In this document: positions 8,197 to 15,169 of the stretch, piece by piece
How the letters are laid out: every line of letters starts with the position of its first letter
How positions within the stretch are numbered: position 1 is the first letter of the stretch
NCBI GenBank assembly: GCA_031273305.1
Contig: JAISSC010000153.1
Location: 1 to 15,169, forward strand
Reading direction: 5' to 3'
Length of the DNA: 15,169 bases
Source of the DNA: Flavobacteriaceae bacterium
GTDB lineage: Bacteria > Bacteroidota > Bacteroidia > Flavobacteriales > Weeksellaceae
Made by a program: the position numbers and the translations under genes
Notes under the pieces: model-generated
Seen by the model: the letters and a program-made list of their open reading frames with translations, nothing else
What the model was told of the DNA's origin: nothing
The model's database searches: none

Positions 8197-9264
8197 ATGA
8201 TTAGGAAAATCATAATCTTTAGCTTATTAATATTAACCCTACTAAATTGTAAAACATTGGAAATAGACAAACAAACGTATGAAAGTATTGAAAACGGATT
8301 ATATGCAAACATCAGGACGACTAAGGGCGATATACTGGTTAAATTCTTTGACAATGAATCTCCGGTTACCGTAGCTAATTTTATCGGACTGGCAGAAGGT
8401 AAAATTCCTAATAATGTTAAAAAAAGCGGAACTCCTTTTTATGATGGAATTATATTTCATCGGGTCATCAAAGATTTTATGATTCAAACCGGAGACCCTC
8501 AGGGAACAGGAACAGGCGGTCCCGGATACCGATTTGAAGATGAAAAAAATGATTTGAAACACACAGAAGCCGGAATTTTATCTATGGCTAATTCAGGTCC
8601 AAACACTAATGGAAGCCAGTTCTTCATCACAGAGGTTCCTACTCCGTGGTTAGACGGTCGTCATACCATCTTCGGAAAGGTTATCAAAGGATTGGATGTA
8701 GTCAACACCATAGCCGGAGTACGAACCGGAGCACATGATAAACCGACAGAGCCTGTGATAATGGAAAAAGTCAGCATTATAACCAAAGGTGACGAATACA
8801 AAAACTATAATGCGGCTAAATTCTTTGAAGAAAATAAAGCCCTTATCTCCGAAAGGAATAAAAAACATACGGAAGAGAAGGAAAGACTGGCTGTTGCTAA
8901 ATTAGAAGAATTAAAGGCCGATATGCAACAAACTCCCAACGGATTGTTCTATAAGATCACGGAAAAAGGAACAGGAGAACAGGCAAAAGCCGGAGATACC
9001 GTTTCTGTGCATTATGAAGGTTCCCTGACTAACGGAAATGTGTTTGATTCTTCTTTCGCAAGAAACGAACCTATCGAGTTTCCTTTGGGAAAAGGAATGG
9101 TTATCAAAGGATGGGAAGAAGGAATTGCCCTGCTGCATGAAGGGGATAAAGCCGTTCTTTTAATCCCGCCCACTTTAGGATATGGTGCTCAGGGAGCCGG
9201 AGGAGGAGTTATTCCCCCTAACGCATGGTTACTTTTTAAAGTGGAACTAATTAAGGTAAAATAA
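8197..9264 (+). CDS. Dual-domain peptidyl-prolyl isomerase lipoprotein (cyclophilin-FKBP)
   Basis: The protein joins two unrelated prolyl isomerase folds and probably acts as a periplasmic folding factor. A lipoprotein signal ends LLNC (Cys18). The cyclophilin domain spans about 38-195: GIIFHRVI holds Arg89 (CypA Arg55), then FMIQTGDPQGTGTGG, GSQFFIT and PWLDGRHTIFG with Trp151 (CypA Trp121). A charged, probably helical linker (about 203-245) leads to an FKBP domain (about 250-355). That domain keeps Tyr273, Asp284, Trp306 and Tyr329, which match FKBP12 Tyr26, Asp37, Trp59 and Tyr82, and ends in the usual GGGVIPPNAWLLFKVEL. Both active sites therefore look intact. At 355 residues it matches a known bacteroidotal architecture. 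It is transcribed on its own or as the first gene before the DUF4199 unit, separated by 77 bases holding a hairpin. Confidence 0.93.
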   Translation: MIRKIIIFSLLILTLLNCKTLEIDKQTYESIENGLYANIRTTKGDILVKFFDNESPVTVANFIGLAEGKIPNNVKKSGTPFYDGIIFHRVIKDFMIQTGDPQGTGTGGPGYRFEDEKNDLKHTEAGILSMANSGPNTNGSQFFITEVPTPWLDGRHTIFGKVIKGLDVVNTIAGVRTGAHDKPTEPVIMEKVSIITKGDEYKNYNAAKFFEENKALISERNKKHTEEKERLAVAKLEELKADMQQTPNGLFYKITEKGTGEQAKAGDTVSVHYEGSLTNGNVFDSSFARNEPIEFPLGKGMVIKGWEEGIALLHEGDKAVLLIPPTLGYGAQGAGGGVIPPNAWLLFKVELIKVK

Positions 9265-9278
9265 AAACCCAAAAATAT

Positions 9279-9332
9279 AAAGGTCTCATTCTAATATAAT
9301 AACAACCCTGATTTTATCCGGAATGAGCCTTT
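9279..9332 (+). terminator. Long-loop imperfect hairpin, possible terminator or leader structure
   Basis: AAAGG-T-CTCATTC (9279-9291) pairs with GAATGAGCCTTT (9321-9332), giving a 12-bp stem with one bulged T and a 29-base loop. It is followed by only a weak T-rich stretch (AATTTC), and the DUF4199 ATG comes 9 bases later. It could end transcription of the isomerase gene, or be a leader structure or protein-binding dyad for the downstream operon. The pairing is seen directly; the role is inferred. Confidence 0.4.
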
Positions 9333-9341
9333 AATTTCATT

Positions 9342-9929
9342 ATGAAAAATACACCTATTCATTACGGATTATTGCTGGCGGCTATCACATTTATCTTATT
9401 TTTTGCTGTTTATTTTTTCTTTATCGGATTTAACTATTATATGGTCAGCATTAAAGTGAACGTGTTCGGTCTGCCCTCCATCTACACATTGATGGCTGTA
9501 ATCCTGCTATACAAAAAATCCAACATTAAAAAACTTTCATTTGCAAAAAGTTTACAGTATTCATTTACAACTATGTTCATCGGAGGAACGGTCTCCTATC
9601 TATTAATTGCTTTCTTTTTTAATTATGTAGACAAAGAGTCTCAGGTCTTACTCCGCCATCAGGGATTAGAACAGATATTGCAGGGACTTCATGCCGAATA
9701 TCAGTCTGTCGAAGACCCTACGGAAGAGCAAACCCTGCATTACGAGGAATATGCCAAAAGCCTGACTTCCGAATTGGCTAAAAAAGAACCTTTATTTAAC
9801 CTGAAAAATTCTTTTATTATTTTAAGTCTCCTATACCTGTTTTACCTTATAATATCCGTACTTTTGTCAATATTTTTTAGAACAAGGATACCTCATGCAA
9901 CTCTCAATAATCATCCCCCTGCTCAATGA
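9342..9929 (+). CDS. DUF4199 family integral membrane protein
   Basis: This is a small inner-membrane protein of unknown function. Four hydrophobic helices are visible: about 9-31, 38-57, 72-92 and 152-175. Between the third and fourth lies a charged soluble loop (about 93-150) rich in Glu and Gln. This layout and the short ~195-residue length match the DUF4199 family, common in Bacteroidota and often found beside a family-2 glycosyltransferase. Its last 35 bases overlap the glycosyltransferase gene in another frame, which suggests coupled translation and a shared function in handling a lipid-linked sugar. That link is inference from context only. No catalytic motif is visible. The start at 9342 directly precedes the first membrane helix. 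Confidence 0.8.
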   Translation: MKNTPIHYGLLLAAITFILFFAVYFFFIGFNYYMVSIKVNVFGLPSIYTLMAVILLYKKSNIKKLSFAKSLQYSFTTMFIGGTVSYLLIAFFFNYVDKESQVLLRHQGLEQILQGLHAEYQSVEDPTEEQTLHYEEYAKSLTSELAKKEPLFNLKNSFIILSLLYLFYLIISVLLSIFFRTRIPHATLNNHPPAQ

Positions 9930-10857
9930 AGAAGAATCGTTAAACGAACTATTTTCCCGCATACGTGTTGTTTGTGAAAAAGAAAACTATACTTATGAGA
10001 TTATTTTTGTGGATGACGGAAGCACCGATAAATCTTGGGAGGTCATTTCGGAATTATCCGATTCGTTCCCACAGGTAAAAGGCATCAGGTTTGCCAGGAA
10101 CTACGGAAAATCGCAGGCTTTAAACGCCGCATTTAAAATAGTACAGGGCGAGGTAGTAATTACTATGGACGCAGACCTGCAGGATTTCCCCGAAGAAATC
10201 CCCGCACTAAAGAAAATGATTACCGACGAGGGATATGATCTGGTTTCCGGATGGAAGAAAAAACGATATGATAACGTATTAACCAAAAATCTACCCTCTA
10301 AATTGTTCAACTGGGCAGCTCAAACCACCTCAGGAGTAAAACTGCATGATTTCAACAACGGACTGAAAGCCTACAGGAAAGAGGTTGTTAAAGCTATTGA
10401 CGTATACGGAGATATGCATCGTTATATACCTGTTTTGGCAAAAAACGAAGGATTTTATAAAATTACCGAAAAAGAAGTTCCCCATCAGGCACGTTTATAC
10501 GGTAAATCTAAATTCGGCGCAAACCGGTTCGTACGTGGATTTCTGGATTTGATAACCGTCTGGTTCATGTCAAGATTCGGCTCCCGCCCTATGCATTTCT
10601 TCGGTTTTATTGGAACCCTGATGTTTATCATAGGATTTTTATCTTCTGCGTGGCTGGGAATTAGTAAATTAGTCAAAGTTTGGAAGAAAGTTCCCGCAAG
10701 GCTGGTCACTGATGATCCTTTATTCTATATAGCATTGACTATGATGATATTAGGAACCTTATTGTTCATTGCCGGATTTTTAGGAGAATTGATCGTTCAG
10801 TTAAAAAGAGGAAAAAGTGAAGATTATACTATTTCCCAATACATAAATATAAAATAG
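9895..10857 (+). CDS. Family 2 glycosyltransferase, polyprenyl-phosphate type
   Basis: This is a membrane-bound GT-A glycosyltransferase of the DPM1/polyprenyl-phosphate sugar synthase group, predicted to move a sugar from a nucleotide sugar to a polyprenyl phosphate at the inner face of the cytoplasmic membrane. The N-terminal start MQLSIIIPLLNEEES is typical. The nucleotide-binding FVDDGSTD follows, then the metal-binding DADLQD at 92-97, the acceptor-side segment around DFNNGLKAYR, and QARLYGKSKFG at about 198-208. Two C-terminal membrane helices (about 234-257 and 275-303) end the protein. The ATG at 9895 lies inside the DUF4199 gene but gives the family's usual N-terminus, so the 35-base overlap is real. 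The next gene begins 2 bases after the stop. The donor sugar and final polymer or glycolipid are unknown. Confidence 0.92.
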   Translation: MQLSIIIPLLNEEESLNELFSRIRVVCEKENYTYEIIFVDDGSTDKSWEVISELSDSFPQVKGIRFARNYGKSQALNAAFKIVQGEVVITMDADLQDFPEEIPALKKMITDEGYDLVSGWKKKRYDNVLTKNLPSKLFNWAAQTTSGVKLHDFNNGLKAYRKEVVKAIDVYGDMHRYIPVLAKNEGFYKITEKEVPHQARLYGKSKFGANRFVRGFLDLITVWFMSRFGSRPMHFFGFIGTLMFIIGFLSSAWLGISKLVKVWKKVPARLVTDDPLFYIALTMMILGTLLFIAGFLGELIVQLKRGKSEDYTISQYINIK

Positions 10858-10859
10858 CC

Positions 10860-11573
10860 ATGAAAAAGTTTACATATCATACCTTTATATTGGTTTTTGC
10901 TTTGATTTTTAGTTCCTGCACCTTTTCAACTAAGGGAGAAGGTAACATAGACGTTAAGGAAATTAAGCTAAACAACGTCAGGCAAATATCAGCTAAAGGC
11001 AATTATCGGTTAATTTATCTTTATGATGACCAAAATCCGCGAATAATCATCGAAACCTATAAAAACCTGATAGATAATCTTAAGATAGATAATTCCGGAG
11101 GTCAGCTAAGTATCTCAGAATCAAGAAATGTAAAAGATACCGATCTATATAACATTTATATTTATAACCCTGAAATAGAACGGTTTGATTTACATAATAC
11201 CGTAAATATTGATGTAAATTCCCAGCTTAGGGTTTCCAAACTAGCCATCACTCTTTCCGATGATTCCAAGTTTTTAGGAAACAACATTGTGGTTGACGAA
11301 CTAAACGTAAAAATAAGCAACGGAGCAAAGATAAATTTGCAGGGAACAGGAAGCAAACTTGTTTTATCTGCCGGTGATGAAAGTGACTTTTCAGCACCTT
11401 TTTTCAATGTATCCGAAGCACGGATACAATTATCCAACGTTGCCACTGCCGAACTGACTGTAAGAAGTAAACTGACGGGAAAAATATCCGATAATTCCAA
11501 GCTGACCTTAATCGGGAATCCCTCCAAAGACATAAAACAAACCGACCTGGCAGAGATAAACTATAAACAATAA
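10860..11573 (+). CDS. DUF2807 (GIN domain) lipoprotein
   Basis: This is a predicted lipoprotein with a signal sequence ending FSSC (Cys20). The mature part is built of short beta-rich repeats with recurring Asp/Asn-Ser-Lys/Ala turns (SDDSKFLG, SNGAKINLQG, GDESDFSA, SDNSKLTL), typical of the DUF2807 or GIN domain, which folds as a right-handed beta-solenoid and resembles autotransporter adhesin heads. Its function is unknown; surface adhesion has been proposed for the family but nothing here proves it. The stretch after Cys20 (TFSTKGEG) lacks an obvious acid-rich surface-export signal. The gene begins 2 bases after the glycosyltransferase stop and ends 19 bases before the mutase, so it is in the middle of a probable operon. 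Confidence 0.85.
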   Translation: MKKFTYHTFILVFALIFSSCTFSTKGEGNIDVKEIKLNNVRQISAKGNYRLIYLYDDQNPRIIIETYKNLIDNLKIDNSGGQLSISESRNVKDTDLYNIYIYNPEIERFDLHNTVNIDVNSQLRVSKLAITLSDDSKFLGNNIVVDELNVKISNGAKINLQGTGSKLVLSAGDESDFSAPFFNVSEARIQLSNVATAELTVRSKLTGKISDNSKLTLIGNPSKDIKQTDLAEINYKQ

Positions 11574-11592
11574 CAAAAATTACTATAAAACA

Positions 11593-13296
11593 ATGAATTC
11601 ATTAGAAATTGCAAAAACATGGTTACGAGCACCTTTTGATGAAGAAACCCAAAAGGCAGTACAAAACTTGATTGACACCAACCCCAAAGAATTAGATGAT
11701 GCATTCTATAAAAATCTGGAATTTGGTACCGGAGGAATGCGGGGAATTATGGGAGTAGGAATTAACCGGTTGAATAAATATACTTACGGACAAGCCACTC
11801 AGGGTCTTGCCAACTATCTGCATCAACAATTCCCGGATAAAAAAATAACCGTAGCTATCGCCTTCGATGTTCGCCACAATAGTGATACGTTTGCCAAACT
11901 GGTTGCCGATGTCCTTACGGCAAACGGAATCCATGTTTATTTATTCGACGAATTCCGACCTACTCCGGAATTATCTTACGCCGTACGAGGGTTGAAATGT
12001 GATGCAGGAATCGTTTTAACCGCTTCTCACAATCCGCCGGAATATAACGGATACAAAGTATATTGGAACGATGGCGCACAAATTGTGCCTCCTCACGATG
12101 CTGCCATCATCAACGAAGTAAGAAGCGTAAATTTTGCCGATATTAAATTTGAAGGAGACGATTCCAAGATTACTTATTTAGGTGCGGAAGAAGATAAAAA
12201 ATTCATCCATGCAGCCATAGAGAATGCCGTATATCTGAAAGGAAAAAAAGACTTGAAGATCGTCTACACCTCCCTGCACGGAACTTCTATAAAAATACTT
12301 CCCGAAGCCCTACAAAAAGCAGGATATGAAAATGTTTTCATCGTCCCTGAACAAAAAAATCCGGATGGAAATTTCCCTACCGTTAAATCTCCAAACCCCG
12401 AAGAGCCTGAAGCACTTTCACTTGCACTAAAATATGCGGAAGAACAGAATGCCGACATCGTTTTTGGTACCGACCCGGATGCAGACCGTCTGGGTATCGC
12501 CATACGTAATCCGGATGGCAAGTTGATTCTGCTAAACGGCAACCAAACCAATACTCTTCTTACTGATTTTATCCTGAGGAAATGGAAAGAATCCGGGAAA
12601 ATCGATGGAAAACAATTTATCGGTTCCACCATCGTAACTTCAGATATTTTCTTCCCGCTAGCCGACTACTACGGAGTAAACTGTAAGGTAGGATTAACCG
12701 GATTCAAATGGATCGCCGACCTGATACGAAAAGCAGAGGGTAAGGAGAAATTCGTATGCGGAGGGGAAGAAAGTTTTGGCTTTATGCCCAGCGACTATGT
12801 ACGCGATAAAGATTCCGTATCATCCATTCTGGCAGCCTGTGAAGCGGCTCAATCAGCTAAAAACGAAGGGAAAACCCTTTTCGACAAACTATTGGAAGTT
12901 TATGGGAAGGTAGGATATTATTATGAAGAATTAGTATCCATCGTGAAGAAAGGAAAAGACGGAGCAGAACAGATCGCTAAAATGATGGAAGAATTTAGGA
13001 AAAACCCACCTAAAGAACTGATAGGCGAGAAAGTAGTAAGGTCAGATGATTACCAATCTTCTGTTTCTTTGGATCTAACGACCGGAGAAAAAACTCCTAT
13101 TGATATACCTAAATCCAACGTATTGATATTCTATACGGATAAAGGAACCAAACTGGCTTGTCGACCTTCCGGTACGGAGCCTAAAATTAAATTCTATTTC
13201 TCCGTACGGGATACATTGGCTTCCAAAGATGAATTTAAAGAAAAACTTGCCCTAGCTCAGGCTAAAATTCAAAAAATCAAAGAGGCTTTGGAGTAG
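11593..13296 (+). CDS. Phospho-sugar mutase (phosphoglucomutase/phosphomannomutase family)
   Basis: This is a cytoplasmic alpha-D-phosphohexomutase that interconverts hexose 1-phosphate and 6-phosphate, feeding nucleotide-sugar synthesis and glycogen or sugar catabolism. All four active-site loops are present in order: the phosphoserine loop TASHNPPEYNGYKVYW with Ser145; the metal loop GTDPDADRLGI (Asp294, Asp296, Asp298, Arg299); the sugar-binding loop GGEESFGF (Glu392, Ser394); and the phosphate-binding loop RPSGTEPK from Arg524. The length of 567 residues and the YGQATQGLANY segment match the longer PGM2-like group, whose members may act on glucose, mannose or pentose phosphates; sequence alone does not pick one. 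It is the last gene of the DUF4199-glycosyltransferase-DUF2807 unit and is followed by a strong terminator. Confidence 0.93.
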   Translation: MNSLEIAKTWLRAPFDEETQKAVQNLIDTNPKELDDAFYKNLEFGTGGMRGIMGVGINRLNKYTYGQATQGLANYLHQQFPDKKITVAIAFDVRHNSDTFAKLVADVLTANGIHVYLFDEFRPTPELSYAVRGLKCDAGIVLTASHNPPEYNGYKVYWNDGAQIVPPHDAAIINEVRSVNFADIKFEGDDSKITYLGAEEDKKFIHAAIENAVYLKGKKDLKIVYTSLHGTSIKILPEALQKAGYENVFIVPEQKNPDGNFPTVKSPNPEEPEALSLALKYAEEQNADIVFGTDPDADRLGIAIRNPDGKLILLNGNQTNTLLTDFILRKWKESGKIDGKQFIGSTIVTSDIFFPLADYYGVNCKVGLTGFKWIADLIRKAEGKEKFVCGGEESFGFMPSDYVRDKDSVSSILAACEAAQSAKNEGKTLFDKLLEVYGKVGYYYEELVSIVKKGKDGAEQIAKMMEEFRKNPPKELIGEKVVRSDDYQSSVSLDLTTGEKTPIDIPKSNVLIFYTDKGTKLACRPSGTEPKIKFYFSVRDTLASKDEFKEKLALAQAKIQKIKEALE

Positions 13297-13322
13297 GATT
13301 TTATATTACAACTTATATAAAC

Positions 13323-13357
13323 AAACCCTGATGGATTATCCTCAGGGTTTTTATTTT
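13323..13357 (+). terminator. Rho-independent terminator after the phosphomutase gene
   Basis: A perfect 9-bp stem, AAACCCTGA (13323-13331) with TCAGGGTTT (13342-13350), has a 10-base loop and is followed by TTATTTT. It lies 26 bases after the mutase stop and ends the 9342-13296 unit. The remaining bases up to 13483 show no gene. Confidence 0.88.
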
Positions 13358-13483
13358 ATAAACAAGCTATTAGGCATACCGGTAAATACCTAAAACATAG
13401 GATTTTAAATTATAACCAATTAAATGAATTAAGTTTTTGTTAAAAAGTAATATATTTACAGGTTTTTAAGACAGTTATAATCG

Positions 13484-14308
13484 ATGGAAAAAGATAAGAA
13501 GAAGAAAAGGATATTCAGGGATGCCTTCGGACATTGGTTTTTTCTGAAAAGGATTATCATTTTTGTTTTTGGAAGTATTTCCTATAACCGGTTTAACGGA
13601 TTCAACAAGTTGAAGATAAAAGGTGCGGAGAACCTTGTGAGTCTCCCGGATACTAACGTATTGTTCGTATCGAACCACCAGACCTATTTTGCCGATGTGT
13701 TTGCCATGTACCATGTATTTTGTGCGGTGAAACACGGATATATAAACACGATAAAAAACCCTGTATACCTTTTAGACCCCAAAATAGACCTGTATTATGT
13801 GGCAGCCAAAGAGACCATGAACAAAGGAGCATTGGCAAAACTGTTCGCTCTGGCGGGAGCCATCACGGTAAAAAGGACATGGAGGGATGCCGGGAAAGAT
13901 GTAAACCGATTGGTAGACCTGTCTGAAATAGAGAATATTTTAAAAGCTCTGGATAGCGGTTGGGTAGTAACTTTCCCGCAGGGAACCACCACTCCGTGGT
14001 CACCGGGCAGAAAGGGGTCGGCTAAGATTATCAAAAAGAACAAACCTATAGTTATTCCGGTAGTGATAGACGGTTTTAGACGAGCTTTCGACAAAAAAGG
14101 ATTGCTGGTGAAGAAAAGAGGAGTGGAACCGAAAATGACGTTTAAATCTCCGCTGGAAGTTGATTATGAGAACGAAAATCCGGCACAAATTTTGGCTAAG
14201 ATCATGGAAGCCATCGAACAGGATCCTAAGTTTTTAAAGGTGAAGTCCATAGAAGAACTGGAAGCGGAAAGAGAGGCAGAAAAAACCCGTCCTTTTTTTG
14301 AGATATAG
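13484..14308 (+). CDS. PlsC-like lysophospholipid acyltransferase
   Basis: The protein belongs to the 1-acyl-sn-glycerol-3-phosphate acyltransferase (PlsC/LPLAT) superfamily, which adds an acyl chain to a lysophospholipid or related acceptor at the membrane. A hydrophobic segment near residues 18-35 (within a basic N-terminus) probably anchors it. The block-I motif is NHQTYFAD, so His65 and Asp71 are five residues apart rather than the canonical four. Block II resembles VKRTWRDAGKD. Block III is FPQGTT (164-169), with Gln166 where most members have Glu, and block IV is IPVVIDGFRR. From memory the same variant occurs in other Bacteroidota, so it looks like a subfamily trait rather than decay. 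The acceptor lipid is unknown; aminolipid synthesis is an alternative to phosphatidic acid synthesis. It is a single gene after a terminator and is convergent with cysK. Confidence 0.85.
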   Translation: MEKDKKKKRIFRDAFGHWFFLKRIIIFVFGSISYNRFNGFNKLKIKGAENLVSLPDTNVLFVSNHQTYFADVFAMYHVFCAVKHGYINTIKNPVYLLDPKIDLYYVAAKETMNKGALAKLFALAGAITVKRTWRDAGKDVNRLVDLSEIENILKALDSGWVVTFPQGTTTPWSPGRKGSAKIIKKNKPIVIPVVIDGFRRAFDKKGLLVKKRGVEPKMTFKSPLEVDYENENPAQILAKIMEAIEQDPKFLKVKSIEELEAEREAEKTRPFFEI

Positions 14309-14340
14309 GGAGAAATTGCTTCGTTTCGCCCGAAATGACG
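14309..14340 (+). repeat. Repeat-like hairpin sequence after the acyltransferase gene
   Basis: The segment starts right after the stop codon and reads like the short dispersed family with ATTGCTTCG at one end and AATGACG at the other, seen between genes in many AT-rich bacteria. A small hairpin, CGTTTC (14322-14327) with GAAATG (14332-14337, one G-T pair) and loop GCCC, sits inside it. With only one copy in the window, its repeat nature is inferred from memory. Confidence 0.3.
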
Positions 14341-14376
14341 CCCCACTCAACTCTCTCATCCCAAACCCACATTAAT

Positions 14377-15169
14377 TTAGAACAGTCCATCAACGGAAAA
14401 ATATCTTTCTCCTGTGTCGTAGTTGAAGGTCAATACCGTAATTTTTTCGGGATATTCCTGTAATTTCTTAGCAACGGCTGCCAGAGAAGCTCCGGTTGAA
14501 ATTCCTCCTAAAATTCCTTCTATTTTTGCTAATTTCCGGGCATATTCAAAAGCCTCTTCCTTACTTATCCGTACAGAACCATCCAGAATCTGGCTATTCA
14601 AAGTATCCGGAATAAAACCTGCACCAATCCCCTGAATAGAATGAGCACCCGGATTACCTCCTGAAATTACAGGGGAATCCGTTGGTTCTACGGCAAATAT
14701 CTTTACTGACGGAAATCTTTCTTTTATTATCTCTCCTACTCCACTGATGTGCCCACCGGTTCCTACTCCTGTTATAAGCAGGTCTATTCCTTCCGGGAAA
14801 TCCTTAATTACCTCCTGTGCGGTCTTTTGTGCATGTATACGTGGATTGGCTTGATTTTTAAACTGCTGCGGAATAAAAGAATTTTCAAATTCTTTTTTTA
14901 ATTCTTCTGCTTTTTCAATAGCTCCTTTCATTCCTTCTTCCCTCGGAGTTAATACCAATTCTGCCCCGTATGCTGTCATCAGCCTCCTTCTTTCTACGGA
15001 CATAGATTCAGGCATCACCAATATTACTTTATATCCTTTCACCGTTCCTACCCATGCAAGCCCCACTCCCGTATTTCCTGAAGTAGGTTCTATAATTATA
15101 CCTCCGGGCTTTAAAATTCCCTTTTCTTCCGCATCTTCGATCATTGCCAGCGCAATACGGTCTTTAATG
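14377..15169 (-). CDS. cysK: Cysteine synthase (O-acetylserine sulfhydrylase), N-terminus cut by window edge
   Basis: This PLP enzyme makes cysteine from O-acetylserine and sulfide in the cytoplasm. The reading frame stays open through the methionine at 15144 to the window end and there encodes IKDRIALAMIED, so the methionine at 15144 is internal. The lysine in this IKDR, at 15163-15165, is the expected Schiff-base lysine. Further family marks are TSGNTGVGLAW, which binds the substrate carboxylate; GVGTGGHISGVGE, which holds the PLP phosphate; GIGAGFIP; and ISTGASLAA with the serine/threonine contact for the PLP ring. The protein ends TGERYFSVDGLF, matching CysK ends. About 40 N-terminal residues are missing outside the window. 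CysK is preferred over CysM and cystathionine beta-synthase by length and by the absence of a C-terminal CBS domain. It is convergent with the acyltransferase gene, 68 bases apart. Confidence 0.9.
   Translation of the reverse strand, partial: IKDRIALAMIEDAEEKGILKPGGIIIEPTSGNTGVGLAWVGTVKGYKVILVMPESMSVERRRLMTAYGAELVLTPREEGMKGAIEKAEELKKEFENSFIPQQFKNQANPRIHAQKTAQEVIKDFPEGIDLLITGVGTGGHISGVGEIIKERFPSVKIFAVEPTDSPVISGGNPGAHSIQGIGAGFIPDTLNSQILDGSVRISKEEAFEYARKLAKIEGILGGISTGASLAAVAKKLQEYPEKITVLTFNYDTGERYFSVDGLF

Noticed and set aside
11162..11533. 123-residue open frame on the minus strand inside the DUF2807 gene
   Set aside because: It is fully covered by a well-supported lipoprotein gene, has no recognisable motif, and its residues mirror the sense codons.
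12264..12632. 122-residue open frame on the minus strand inside the phosphomutase gene
   Set aside because: The sense frame holds the conserved metal-binding loop across this stretch; the antisense product is Ser/Phe-rich with no family resemblance.
13378..13400. Short inverted repeat (GGTAAATACC and ACCGGT) in the gap after the phosphomutase terminator
   Set aside because: The arms are only 4-5 bases and no T tract or second copy accompanies them, so chance is the simpler explanation.
13434..13458. TTTTTG followed by TATATTTA ahead of the acyltransferase gene, resembling a Bacteroidota promoter
   Set aside because: The two elements are only about 11 bases apart, too close for the usual -33/-7 spacing, and the last position of the -7 box is A instead of G.

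Overview
The window reads as a chromosomal segment of a Bacteroidota member, most likely class Flavobacteriia. The evidence is a type IX secretion system (T9SS) pair (porU, porV), a gliding-motility lipoprotein of the GldI family, AT-rich DNA, start codons without obvious Shine-Dalgarno sequences, and a few copies of the TAnnTTTG -7 element typical of the phylum. The family or genus cannot be fixed from this sequence alone. I see no mobile element, CRISPR array, tRNA or rRNA, and no stretch over 300 bases without a gene.

Layout. (1) Positions 76-5184 hold porU (the T9SS C25-family sortase) and porV (the outer-membrane barrel that works with it), closed by a clear hairpin terminator at 5218-5251. 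(2) Positions 5274-6828 hold a DHH/DHHA1 phosphoesterase (NrnA-like) overlapping a GldI-type FKBP-fold lipoprotein. (3) Positions 6835-8100, on the minus strand, hold an acetyl-CoA hydrolase/CoA-transferase, convergent with gldI at a 6-bp gap. (4) Positions 8197-9264 hold a lipoprotein that fuses a cyclophilin domain to an FKBP domain, read divergently from the CoA-transferase. (5) Positions 9342-13296 look like one transcription unit: DUF4199 membrane protein, family-2 glycosyltransferase (35-bp overlap), DUF2807 lipoprotein (2-bp gap) and phosphohexomutase (19-bp gap), ended by a hairpin terminator at 13323-13357. (6) Positions 13484-14308 hold a PlsC-like acyltransferase with altered family motifs. 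(7) Positions 14377 to the window end, minus strand, hold a cysteine synthase cut at its N-terminus.

Functionally the left half is about envelope export: PorU removes or exchanges C-terminal signals of T9SS cargo at the surface with PorV, while GldI and the cyclophilin-FKBP protein are lipoprotein folding factors that probably act in the periplasm. The right half is about envelope building and central metabolism: polyprenyl-phosphate sugar transfer, hexose-phosphate interconversion, phospholipid acylation and cysteine synthesis.

I did not find a clearly new multi-gene system. The most interesting points are family members with altered catalytic motifs (the acyltransferase with HX5D and FPQGTT, GldI with substitutions at FKBP catalytic positions, and PorU with GSCSYD where I expect a GD-containing motif), the double-immunophilin lipoprotein, a long-loop hairpin ahead of the DUF4199 gene, and a repeat-like hairpin after the acyltransferase gene.
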